From NCBI RefSeq assembly GCF_000430825.1, contig NZ_AUMT01000002.1, positions 248,001 through 312,000 on the forward strand: a stretch of DNA of 64,000 nt, written 5' to 3'. Each line of letters starts with the position of its first letter. Position 1 is the stretch's first letter. This DNA comes from Chryseobacterium daeguense DSM 19388. Its GTDB lineage: Bacteria > Bacteroidota > Bacteroidia > Flavobacteriales > Weeksellaceae. The position numbers and the translations under genes were made by a program. The notes beneath the pieces were generated by a model that saw only the letters and a list, made by a program, of their open reading frames with translations, was not told the DNA's origin and ran no database searches. Shown in pieces: positions 45,851 to 52,799 of the stretch.

Positions 45851-45934
45851 ATGTTCAAATTTCAAAAGAATTCTCCGTCTGGATTGCCGCTTACAGTGGT
45901 AAGGCTTCGTGGTTTGGTACACTCTTTAGAATAA
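45851..45934 (+). CDS. Candidate 27-residue small protein or leader
   Basis: The ORF starts ATGTTCAAATTTCAAAAG and ends with TAA, giving MFKFQKNSPSG ... VVRLRGLVHSLE, basic and without a membrane segment. It lies between a good promoter box (45802) and a strong terminator (45952), and no other gene lies between. The sequence also forms a closing stem, ACGAAGC (45843-45849) with GCTTCGT (45904-45910), so it could equally be a structured small RNA. The reading frame alone is weak evidence. The RtcB operon starts 250 bases beyond. Confidence 0.35.
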   Translation: MFKFQKNSPSGLPLTVVRLRGLVHSLE

Positions 45935-45951
45935 CAGTATAATGAAATATC

Positions 45952-45985
45952 AAAACCCGAAGTCGTAAAGATTTCGGGTTTTTTA
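45952..45985 (+). terminator. Strong terminator of the orphan short transcript
   Basis: AAAACCCGAA (45952-45961) pairs with TTCGGGTTTT (45973-45982), a 10-base perfect stem followed by T bases. Confidence 0.9.
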
Positions 45986-46044
45986 TTGCGCAATATTTCA
46001 AAACTCAAACAAGTTTTCCCGGAATCTTTTTTTATAAAATTTAG

Positions 46045-46134
46045 GAGCTGATCCCGCTTTCCACTATATCTTTTTATTACGGCCTCCGCTTCGCTGCGGC
46101 CGCCACAAAAAAGGATGCCGTTGCAATCGGGGCT
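46045..46134. repeat. GC-rich nested inverted-repeat element
   Basis: Nested arms are visible: GGCC(T)CCGC and GCTGCGGCC close to each other around a TTC loop (46081-46101), TATATCTTTTT pairs with AAAAAAGGAT, and the outer AGC..CCCG pairs with CGGGGCT. The GC-rich core stands out from AT-rich surroundings. The stretch 45986-46234 holds no convincing ORF. I believe similar elements occur between genes in Chryseobacterium, but I cannot check that here. A 15-residue-like palindrome of the AAACCTGTTAGGTTT type follows at 46144. Confidence 0.55.
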
Positions 46135-46143
46135 AGTAACAAA

Positions 46144-46171
46144 GCTCTAACAGTCAAAACCTGTTAGGCTT
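46144..46171. repeat. Diverged copy of the short palindrome at 21718
   Basis: CTAACAG (46146-46152) pairs with CTGTTAG (46161-46167), and AAAACCTGTTAGG is shared with 21736-21748. It lies 64 bases before the start of the RtcB operon. Confidence 0.45.
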
Positions 46172-46234
46172 GAATAACGTCAACTAAAATTAAGTTGATG
46201 AAGATTTATGCCTCACCTCTAATATCTATAATTA

Positions 46235-46987
46235 ATGGAAAATGATAACCTTCTGTTTTCAAGATTAAGAAGTCTGAGAAGCAGAAAAAGAATAATAAAA
46301 AAAGATGTAGAAAAACAGATTAGAAAAAAGTATTTACGTAGCGATGAACTTTGGAAAATAAAAAGAAATATTCCGTTAGTACCATTGGAAAAACCATATC
46401 AAAAGGGTTTTGTAAGGTTTTTTGTGGTAAGAGATGATGTAAAACGATCCAAAAACGGAGATTTTTTCCAAGGAATACTGAATAAAATCAATACAAAAAT
46501 GTATTCCGAAACCAGAAAATTCATAAAGAAAAAAAGAAAATTCGGACGAAAGATCTATGTTGAAAGAGATCAGAAATTGGTTCAGCTTTCAGCATATCAG
46601 TGGAACGATCCAAAGTTAGGGTTAACACCCCGAGAAAAACAATATTTTCTGAAAAAGGAAGAATACAATTCATTCAGAAAAAGGTATAACATTTACTACG
46701 AATTTATCGAACCTTGGAGATTTGCATTAAGGGTAGAACCTAACATAATTACCCATTACAAACCTTTAAACTCTGATTTGGAGAAAGAATATGATGAACT
46801 CAATTCTTATTTAAATCAACATAAAATTGTTGGACTAATCAATAAGAAAATTCATGGTAAATCAGGAAACTGGAAATGCTACGGTAAAGAAGCTAATCTT
46901 GTCGAAAGTAAAAAATACTTTCACTACAAAATATCTGCAGCAGAGATTGCAGAAGTCTTAGAGGACTTTAGTGTCCAAAAATTTTAA
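46235..46987 (+). CDS. Unknown basic protein, first gene of the RtcB-PrfH operon
   Basis: The 250-residue product is strongly basic, with a Lys/Arg-rich N-terminus (LRSLRSRKRIIKKDVEKQIR) and an internal KFIKKKRKFGRKI. It contains no signal peptide, membrane segment or catalytic motif that I recognise. Aromatic and charged repeats (YQWNDPKLGLTPREKQYFLK; FIEPWRFALRVEPNIITHYK) suggest an ordered fold, possibly RNA-binding. It lies 9 bases before rtcB and is separated from upstream genes by gene-free DNA, so it is probably the first gene of the operon. The function is unknown; a part in RNA recognition is an inference from charge and context. Confidence 0.65.
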   Translation: MENDNLLFSRLRSLRSRKRIIKKDVEKQIRKKYLRSDELWKIKRNIPLVPLEKPYQKGFVRFFVVRDDVKRSKNGDFFQGILNKINTKMYSETRKFIKKKRKFGRKIYVERDQKLVQLSAYQWNDPKLGLTPREKQYFLKKEEYNSFRKRYNIYYEFIEPWRFALRVEPNIITHYKPLNSDLEKEYDELNSYLNQHKIVGLINKKIHGKSGNWKCYGKEANLVESKKYFHYKISAAEIAEVLEDFSVQKF

Positions 46988-46996
46988 ACAAAAACA

Positions 46997-48388
46997 ATGG
47001 GAAATTTAAAACTTAAAGGAAAAGATATATTAAAAATAGGTTATCCAAACAATCAGAGCGTAAATATCGCTTTGGAAGTTATGAAAAGGAATTTTGCAAC
47101 CAAAAATATTCATCATGTGAAATCTCTTTTAAAGGAAATCCTGATCAATCCGGAGAATTTTGAAAAAGATTTAACCTTCGGACAAATCGCAGAAGCCCTG
47201 CTTTCATCAAAGAAAACAGAAAAAAGAATGCTCAATACAAACCGGGCTTCTTTTCAGGTTTTCGGAAATAATATTTCAGATGAAGCAAAGAATCAATTGT
47301 ACACTGCATTGAAGCTGCCCATTGCAACACAGGGAGCTTTGATGCCTGATGCACACAGCGGCTATGGACTTCCGATAGGAGGAGTTCTGGCGGTGGAAAA
47401 TGCCGTGATTCCGTATGGGGTCGGAATGGATATTGGCTGCCGAATGAGCCTCAGTATTTTGGATACGCCCGTTTCATATCTTGACGGAGCAAGAGACAAA
47501 TATGAAAAAGCTCTTGCCGAACACACAAAATTCGGGATGTACGAAACGCACAAATCTCATGTCGATCACGAAATTTTCGACAGAGATACGTTCGATTTAA
47601 TTCCGATTTTGAGAAGACTAAAAGGAAAAGCCATCAAACAAATGGGAAGTTCCGGTGGCGGAAATCACTTTGTAGAGTTCGGGGAAGTGGAAATCACTGA
47701 AGAAGACGAGCAGATCGGGCTTCCGAAAGGAAAATACCTCGGAATTCTTTCTCACAGTGGTTCGCGCGGATTGGGAGCTGAGATCGCTCAATATTATTCA
47801 AGAGTTGCTACAGAGCAATGTCCGTTGCCGAAAGAAGCGCAGAACTTCGCATGGCTGGATCTGAACACGCATCTCGGATTAGAATATTGGACGGCGATGA
47901 ATTTGGCGGGAGATTATGCTTCAGCATGTCATGATGATATTCACAGAAGATTGGTGAAGGCAGTTGGTGGAAGAGTGAAAGCCAAAATTGAAAATCATCA
48001 CAATTTCGCCTGGAAAGAATTCCACAACGGAAAAGAAGTGATCGTCCACAGAAAGGGCGCCACTCCGGCCAATGAAAATGAATTGGGAATGATCCCCGGA
48101 TCAATGACCGCAAAAGGTTTCATCGTTCGCGGTAAAGGAAATCCGGATTCTTTGAATTCAGCTTCACACGGAGCTGGAAGAGCACATTCCAGAGGTGAAT
48201 GCCGAAGTCTTTTTACGCAAAATGACATCAAAAAAGAATTAAAACTAAAAAATGTCACCTTGATGGGTGGAAATACAGAAGAAGCACCCATGGCATATAA
48301 AGACATCAATGAAGTCATGAATGCTCAAAGTGAGCTGGTAGATATTCTTGGAACTTTTCAGCCTAGAATTGTGAGAATGGATAAGTAA
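46997..48388 (+). CDS. rtcB: RNA-splicing ligase RtcB, PrfH-associated type
   Basis: RtcB joins 2',3'-cyclic-phosphate and 5'-OH RNA ends with GTP and Mn2+. The 463-residue product has the metal Cys C148 in GMDIGCRMSL, histidines in GNHFVEF, SHSGSRGLG and HHNFAW, and H391 in SASHGAGRAHSR, the position of the guanylylated His in the family. It is followed by prfH, the arrangement known as RtcB2-PrfH. In E. coli-type systems this pair repairs ribosomes whose 16S 3' end was cut in the decoding centre. A 14-base inverted repeat lies between the two genes. The start at 46997 follows the previous stop by 9 bases. Confidence 0.93.
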   Translation: MGNLKLKGKDILKIGYPNNQSVNIALEVMKRNFATKNIHHVKSLLKEILINPENFEKDLTFGQIAEALLSSKKTEKRMLNTNRASFQVFGNNISDEAKNQLYTALKLPIATQGALMPDAHSGYGLPIGGVLAVENAVIPYGVGMDIGCRMSLSILDTPVSYLDGARDKYEKALAEHTKFGMYETHKSHVDHEIFDRDTFDLIPILRRLKGKAIKQMGSSGGGNHFVEFGEVEITEEDEQIGLPKGKYLGILSHSGSRGLGAEIAQYYSRVATEQCPLPKEAQNFAWLDLNTHLGLEYWTAMNLAGDYASACHDDIHRRLVKAVGGRVKAKIENHHNFAWKEFHNGKEVIVHRKGATPANENELGMIPGSMTAKGFIVRGKGNPDSLNSASHGAGRAHSRGECRSLFTQNDIKKELKLKNVTLMGGNTEEAPMAYKDINEVMNAQSELVDILGTFQPRIVRMDK

Positions 48389-48400
48389 TTTTTGTTGCAA

Positions 48401-48440
48401 GTTTCTGGTTATTAGTTTCCGATTAATAATAACCAGAAAC
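48401..48440. repeat. Inverted repeat between rtcB and prfH
   Basis: GTTTCTGGTTATTA (48401-48414) is matched exactly by TAATAACCAGAAAC (48427-48440) with a 12-base loop. No T-run follows, so full termination is unlikely; it may trim or stabilise the mRNA between the genes. Confidence 0.7.
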
Positions 48441-48461
48441 CAGAAACTAAACTAAATTAAA

Positions 48462-49160
48462 ATGGACAAATTAATACAAATAACCTCAGGAAGAGGACCT
48501 TTAGAATGCCAATGGGTAGTAGCAAAAGTTCTGAAGGTTTTCCTTGAGGATGCAAAAGATAATAAAATAGAGTATGAAATCATCCACCGCGAAAATGGTG
48601 ATGAAAATCTGACCCTGAAATCCGTAACCATTCTTTTAAAAGCAAAAAATATAAATGAATTTTTAAAAAGCTGGCTCGGGAGCATTTGCTGGACAGGAAA
48701 AAGTACATTCCGCAAACTTCATAAAAGAAGCAACTGGTTCATTGGCATTTTTGAGCTTGAAGGTTTGGAGAAAATTGATTTTAAAGAAAAAGATATTCAG
48801 TTCCAGACAACAAGAAGCCAGGGAAGTGGCGGCCAGAACGTGAACAAGGTAAATACAGCTGTCCGGGCAACTCACGTTCCTACAGGGCAAAGTGTTTTCG
48901 TACAGGATTCACGTTCGCAGCTGGAAAATAAAAAGCTGTCAATCACAAGATTAAAGGAAAATGTGCTGGAACAGAATATTATTCAGCTTCAAAAAAGGAT
49001 GCAGGAAACCTGGAACAATCATTTGCAGGTGCAAAGAGGAAACCCGGTCCGTACATTTTCCGGAACAGATTTTAAAAAGAATTATCAGGAAAAATCCTTT
49101 AAAAAACAAAGAAATATTCTGAAAAATGAATTAAAAAACTACAAAAATGACCTTAACTAA
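48462..49160 (+). CDS. prfH: Peptide chain release factor H
   Basis: PrfH is a release-factor-like protein with the peptidyl hydrolase loop but no normal codon-reading domain. The 232-residue product begins MDKLIQITSGRGPLECQWVV, typical of PrfH, and has the GGQ loop at residues 123-125 ([18 protein letters not shown]) and a basic C-terminus (KKNYQEKSFKKQRNILKNEL). It frees peptide from ribosomes with a cleaved 16S 3' end so that the RtcB partner can reseal the RNA. It lies 73 bases after rtcB. The last 14 bases overlap the next gene. Confidence 0.93.
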   Translation: MDKLIQITSGRGPLECQWVVAKVLKVFLEDAKDNKIEYEIIHRENGDENLTLKSVTILLKAKNINEFLKSWLGSICWTGKSTFRKLHKRSNWFIGIFELEGLEKIDFKEKDIQFQTTRSQGSGGQNVNKVNTAVRATHVPTGQSVFVQDSRSQLENKKLSITRLKENVLEQNIIQLQKRMQETWNNHLQVQRGNPVRTFSGTDFKKNYQEKSFKKQRNILKNELKNYKNDLN

Positions 49161-49662
49161 AAGTAAATATTACTTCGAGGCGCTGGATAATTATCCTTAC
49201 AGCCTGCCGGATTGTCTGGAAGCACTAAACTATGCTTTGTCTTACGATCCTGAAGATGCAGACAGTCTTTGTCTGATGGGAAGAATTTACAGCGAAATGC
49301 TGAACGATTACGAAAAAGCAAAGCTGTATTTTGAAGAAGCAATGCAATGTGATGTTACGAATTTAAATGTTCCGCAATATTATATTAAATGTCTTTTGGA
49401 TAATGATGACCTTCAGGAAGCAGATAAGTTGATAGCTTATTCTTTGAAAATTAAAGGGATAGACAAGGTTTCTTTATGGATGTACAGATCCTTACTTTCA
49501 GAAAAAAGAGGAAGCTTGATCAACGCGTTAAAATTTCTGGAAGAAGCTGAAAAATATTGCTTTACCGAGTACAGTTTGAATACAGTAAAAGACCGAAAGA
49601 AATTTGTGAAATCTAAAATGCCGAGGAAAAAAGCAAATAAAAAGAAGAAGGAGACGGATTAA
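49147..49662 (+). CDS. TPR-repeat protein, end of the RtcB-PrfH operon
   Basis: The 171-residue product has tetratricopeptide-like units (LEALNYALSYDPEDADSLCL, MGRIYSEMLNDYEKAKLYFEEAMQCD, then LLDNDDLQEADKLIAYSLKI, SLLSEKRGSLINALKFLEEA) and a very basic tail (KKFVKSKMPRKKANKKKKE). The start overlaps prfH by 14 bases, so the two are probably translationally coupled, and a terminator overlaps its stop. The tail suggests nucleic acid or ribosome binding. Its role in rescue is inferred only. Confidence 0.7.
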   Translation: MTLTKSKYYFEALDNYPYSLPDCLEALNYALSYDPEDADSLCLMGRIYSEMLNDYEKAKLYFEEAMQCDVTNLNVPQYYIKCLLDNDDLQEADKLIAYSLKIKGIDKVSLWMYRSLLSEKRGSLINALKFLEEAEKYCFTEYSLNTVKDRKKFVKSKMPRKKANKKKKETD

Positions 49663-49675
49663 GTCTCCTTTTTTT
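49648..49675 (+). terminator. Terminator overlapping the TPR gene stop
   Basis: AAGGAGAC (49648-49655) pairs with GTCTCCTT (49663-49670) and runs into T7; the stop codon lies in the loop. It closes the unknown-rtcB-prfH-TPR operon. Confidence 0.9.
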
Positions 49676-49687
49676 GTAGCTTTAATT

Positions 49688-50680
49688 ATGGAATTACGGT
49701 TTGAATTAAAACAACTTTACTTAAAGGAAACATTCTCAATCTCTTATGGAAATTATGATAAAAGGGAAGCGTTGCTGATAGAATTATCACATCAAAATTA
49801 CAAAGGCTATGGAGAATGCGTGGCCATTGATTATTACCAGATTAACCTTCAGGATTTTATAGTAAAATTAAAACAAATCCAGCTTCGAATCGAAGCCATG
49901 AAAATCAATCATCCGAAAGAATTTTTTCAAAATTTATTAAGCTTAAATCTTCATCCGTTTTTGCTTTCTGCACTGGACTGTGGCTATTGGGATCTTTTCG
50001 GAAAGCTGGAAAACAAAAGCTTTATTGAATTAAATCAGCTTCCTTCTGAAAATTTATCTGAAAGTTCAATCACTATTTCCATAGGAGAAATAGATCATCA
50101 GATTAAAAAAATTGAAAACAGCAGCTGGAATAAATTCAAAGTAAAATGCAATGGCTTACATAAAAATAATATTGAAAGGCTTTTAAAATTAAATAGAAAC
50201 ATTGCCTTGGATTCCAACGCAAGTTTTACCGATGAAGATTGTATCTGGCTTCAGGAAAATTTTGATATTCAAAAGTTTTCCTATTTAGAACAGCCAAGAC
50301 CGATTGACCGCTATAAAATTTTAAAAAAAGAAAGTTTTGCCAATTGGATGGCGGATGAAGATGCTCAGGATTTACATTCTTTGGATGAGTTAGTTCCGTA
50401 TTACAAAAGCATCAATATCAAATTAATGAAGTGCGGCGGATTGACTCCTGCTTTAGAAATGATTAAAAGAGCGCGCGAGCTGAACTATAAAATCATGATC
50501 GGCTGCATGACGGAATCTACTATTGGAATTTCTGCAGGATGTGCCCTCACAGGGCTTACAGATTATGCTGACCTTGACGGAGCCAATCTTATTTCCAATG
50601 ATTATGCCACCGGAAGCTTTGTTGAAAACGGAAAAATAATCTTATCCGACAAACCTGGTTTGGGGATTGATTTAAAGTGA
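49688..50680 (+). CDS. Dipeptide epimerase, enolase superfamily
   Basis: The 330-residue product fits the L-Ala-D/L-Glu epimerase group. The KxK motif (SWNKFKVKCNG) and metal ligands (LDSNAS, LEQPRPIDRYK, MADED) are in order, followed by the second base Lys in SINIKLMKCGGLT and the end motif GCMTESTIGISAG. The enzyme would interconvert L-Ala-D-Glu from recycled murein with L-Ala-L-Glu. The specificity could also be another dipeptide. It starts just after the terminator at 49648-49675, and is probably transcribed from its own, unseen promoter. Confidence 0.85.
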   Translation: MELRFELKQLYLKETFSISYGNYDKREALLIELSHQNYKGYGECVAIDYYQINLQDFIVKLKQIQLRIEAMKINHPKEFFQNLLSLNLHPFLLSALDCGYWDLFGKLENKSFIELNQLPSENLSESSITISIGEIDHQIKKIENSSWNKFKVKCNGLHKNNIERLLKLNRNIALDSNASFTDEDCIWLQENFDIQKFSYLEQPRPIDRYKILKKESFANWMADEDAQDLHSLDELVPYYKSINIKLMKCGGLTPALEMIKRARELNYKIMIGCMTESTIGISAGCALTGLTDYADLDGANLISNDYATGSFVENGKIILSDKPGLGIDLK

Positions 50681-50817
50681 ACTATCAAATTGTAAATAAT
50701 CATTCGTCTTGTTTTCAATGATCATTTGCTAAGTGAAATGCCCTTGAAACAAAAAGTTAACATTCTCAAAAATAAAGATCTTTACGTCTTAGCATCAAGA
50801 ACGATAAAAATCAAAAT

Positions 50818-50847
50818 AAAATAGACTTCAACAGAAGCCTATTTTTT
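50818..50847. terminator. Bidirectional terminator
   Basis: AAAATAGACTTC (50818-50829) pairs with GAAGCCTATTTT (50834-50845) with one G-U pair; it separates the epimerase gene from the convergent cytochrome c genes. Confidence 0.75.
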
Positions 50848-51130
50848 ATTTACAGAAATTAAATAATCGTAAACCATTTGATGCTGATCATCACTCAGTT
50901 TAGCTCTTGGAGCCATTCTGCTTAGGGTTTTTATCCATCCCTGATCGTCATGCTTTTCAGGATTGGGTAATCCGTGACATTTTGTTGCAGGAGTTTTCAA
51001 AAATGGTTTTTCCCTGAGCCAGCTGTTCGGATGAGGTGTATTTTGGTCCGGTTACAGCAGTACTTTTCGGTCCGCAGGATGTCACCATCAGTGCGGAAAT
51101 CAGAAACATACCAAAAATCAATTTTTTCAT
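50839..51130 (-). pseudogene. Cytochrome c-type lipoprotein with one-base frameshift
   Basis: From the ATG at 51128-51130 the frame gives a lipoprotein signal (FLISALMVTSC), then AVTGPKYTSSEQLAQGKTIF and ENSCNK before breaking at an A4 run (T4 at 50980-50983 on the plus strand). Dropping one A restores the CNKCH heme motif and GLPNPEKHDDQGWIKTLSRM ... LSDDQHQMVYDYLISVNKK. The 292 bases are exactly 96 codons plus stop plus one. It is a paralogue of the intact gene at 51153, 22 bases away. It may be a homopolymer error rather than a dead gene. Confidence 0.8.
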
Positions 51131-51152
51131 ATTATTATTTTTTTGAAGTGAT

Positions 51153-51446
51153 TTATTTTTTCACAGAAACCACGTAATCATAAACCCATTGATGCTGCTC
51201 GTCTGTAAGCTTAGCTTTTGGGGCCATCGAATTCATAATCCCAACCCACTGAACTGATGTATGAGCCGTAGGATCAGGTAATTTGTGACATCTGCCGCAT
51301 GAATTTTCAAAAATGGTTTTTCCCTGTGCAATTTGCTCGGCTGTAGAAGTTGCAGGTCCCGTAGGAGCTGTAGCTGTAGAGGCTTTCGATGTACATGATG
51401 CCAATAAAACAGCAGTAAATGATGCTACAGCGATAATTTTTCTCAT
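51153..51446 (-). CDS. Cytochrome c-type heme lipoprotein
   Basis: The 97-residue product has a lipoprotein signal (TAVLLASC, Cys18), a short Ala/Thr-rich linker and a single heme motif CGRCH (ENSCGRCHKLPDP), with a distal Met in SMAPKAKL as a likely sixth ligand. It ends HQWVYDYVVSVKK, nearly the same as its tandem neighbour. It would be a small periplasmic electron carrier. Its partner oxidase or reductase is not in the window. The promoter box at 51469-51476 serves the pair. Confidence 0.88.
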   Translation of the reverse strand: MRKIIAVASFTAVLLASCTSKASTATAPTGPATSTAEQIAQGKTIFENSCGRCHKLPDPTAHTSVQWVGIMNSMAPKAKLTDEQHQWVYDYVVSVKK

Positions 51447-51468
51447 TAGTTTAAAAATTTGATTTAAA

Positions 51469-51476
51469 CAAATGTA
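51469..51476 (-). promoter_or_regulatory. Predicted promoter -7 box for the cytochrome c pair
   Basis: On the minus strand this reads TACATTTG, an exact TAnnTTTG box, 22 bases upstream of the start codon at 51446. Confidence 0.5.
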
Positions 51477-51577
51477 GCAAAAACCCGTCCGAGAGAATAA
51501 AGCCGGTCTTAATTTAGAAGAAGTACAAATAATTTGTGTAAATGAATTGTAAATCCCTTATTTCAAATATAGCGCGG

Positions 51578-51640
51578 AAAATTCTCCTCCTCTGGAGTGG
51601 TGGCGAAAATTCGGAGAATTTTTGACGGGGTGGTTTAAGA
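51578..51640. repeat. Dispersed intergenic repeat, copy 2
   Basis: This is the second copy of the repeat at 31368-31431, sharing CCTCCTCTGGAG-like, GGTGGCGAAAATTC and GAGAATTTTTGACGGGGTGG. It lies between the cytochrome c genes and meaB. Both copies have the same orientation. Confidence 0.8.
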
Positions 51641-51702
51641 AATTAATAACCTAAAAAATAAACGAAAATGAATTCACTATTGACCATTGACGTTTAATTG
51701 TC

Positions 51703-51710
51703 TATTTTTG
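51703..51710 (+). promoter_or_regulatory. Predicted promoter -7 box for meaB
   Basis: TATTTTTG fits TAnnTTTG with TTG at 51680-51682, 20 bases upstream. It lies inside the longer in-frame reading from 51698, which supports the ATG at 51716. Confidence 0.5.
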
Positions 51711-51715
51711 AATCA

Positions 51716-52702
51716 ATGAAATTTTCTACAGAAGAGTTAATAGAAGGAATACGGTCAGGAAACAAACGCCTGATCGCAAAAGCTATTACTTTAGTTGAAA
51801 GTAAAAAGGCTGAACACAGACTACAAGCCGAGGAATTATTGAAGCAGATCATGCCATTTACAGGAAATTCAATCAGGGTAGGGGTTACAGGAGTTCCGGG
51901 TGCGGGAAAATCAACTTTTATAGAAAATTTCGGAAGGCTGGCGATTTCTAATGGAAAAAAAGTGGCTGTTTTAGCCATTGATCCCAGTTCAGCCATCAAT
52001 AAAGGCAGCATTTTGGGTGATAAAACCAGAATGGAAGAGCTTGCAAAAGAAGAAAATGCTTTTATCCGCCCTTCTCCCAGCTCGGGATTCTTAGGAGGTG
52101 TTGCCAATACTACTTTTGAAACCATGATGATCTGTGAAGCAGCAGGTTATGATTATATTTTAATTGAAACTGTAGGAGTTGGCCAGTCTGAAGTGCTGGT
52201 TGCGGATATTACGGACGTGTTTTTGTTTTTAAAAATAATCGGTGGTGGAGATGAGCTTCAGGGAATCAAGCGCGGAATTATGGAAATGGTGGATATCATT
52301 TTCATTAATAAAGTGGATGCTGATAACCTTCAGAAAGCAAAAAATACAAGACTTGAATTAAAAAGAGCATTAGATTTTATTCCGCCAAAAGAAAAAAACT
52401 GGAAAGTTCCTGTATTGTTCGGATCTGCTTTGAACAATGAAGGTCTGGGTGAGGTTTTTAATAAAATTGATGAATTCATTAACCTTAAAAAGAAAACCAA
52501 CCGCTTCGAAGAAGTAAGAATTCAGCAGGCAGAAAAACGGTTTGAATATTGGGTTCAGGAATATATTTTATCGATGATGAAAAAAAATGATTCCGTGGAA
52601 GAGGCGTATATTCAGCACAAAAAAAATGCTTCGACGATGGTTTCCAATCCAAGCACCGAAGCAAAATTATTTGTTGAAAAATTCTTATCTGAGAATAAAT
52701 AA
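51716..52702 (+). CDS. meaB: Methylmalonyl-CoA mutase-associated GTPase
   Basis: MeaB (ArgK family) guards the mutase: it uses GTP to load adenosylcobalamin and eject inactivated cofactor. The 328-residue product has the G1 motif GVPGAGKSTFIENFG, the base-recognition NKVD, and AIDPSSAINKGSILGDKTRM typical of the family. The start at 51716 is chosen over a TTG at 51698 that would overlap the -7 box. The mutase gene lies 6.6 kb upstream on the same strand. meaB is alone in its unit and is followed by a short terminator. Confidence 0.92.
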   Translation: MKFSTEELIEGIRSGNKRLIAKAITLVESKKAEHRLQAEELLKQIMPFTGNSIRVGVTGVPGAGKSTFIENFGRLAISNGKKVAVLAIDPSSAINKGSILGDKTRMEELAKEENAFIRPSPSSGFLGGVANTTFETMMICEAAGYDYILIETVGVGQSEVLVADITDVFLFLKIIGGGDELQGIKRGIMEMVDIIFINKVDADNLQKAKNTRLELKRALDFIPPKEKNWKVPVLFGSALNNEGLGEVFNKIDEFINLKKKTNRFEEVRIQQAEKRFEYWVQEYILSMMKKNDSVEEAYIQHKKNASTMVSNPSTEAKLFVEKFLSENK

Positions 52703-52775
52703 CTTAATTTTCCCATTTAGATATTTTAATAGCAGTCTGAGGGTAGCTGTATGATTTTACGCTGTCAGGCTGAGG

Positions 52776-52795
52776 AGGCTTTCGAAGCCTTTTTA
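52776..52795. terminator. Terminator after meaB
   Basis: AGGCTT/AAGCCT with a 3-base loop and TTTTT tail; the convergent DUF4251 gene ends immediately beyond. Confidence 0.6.
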
Positions 52796-52799
52796 ATGA

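Noticed and set aside
50974-51177. Plus-strand ORF opposite the cytochrome c genes
   Set aside because: It is a shadow of the frameshifted cytochrome gene on the minus strand.
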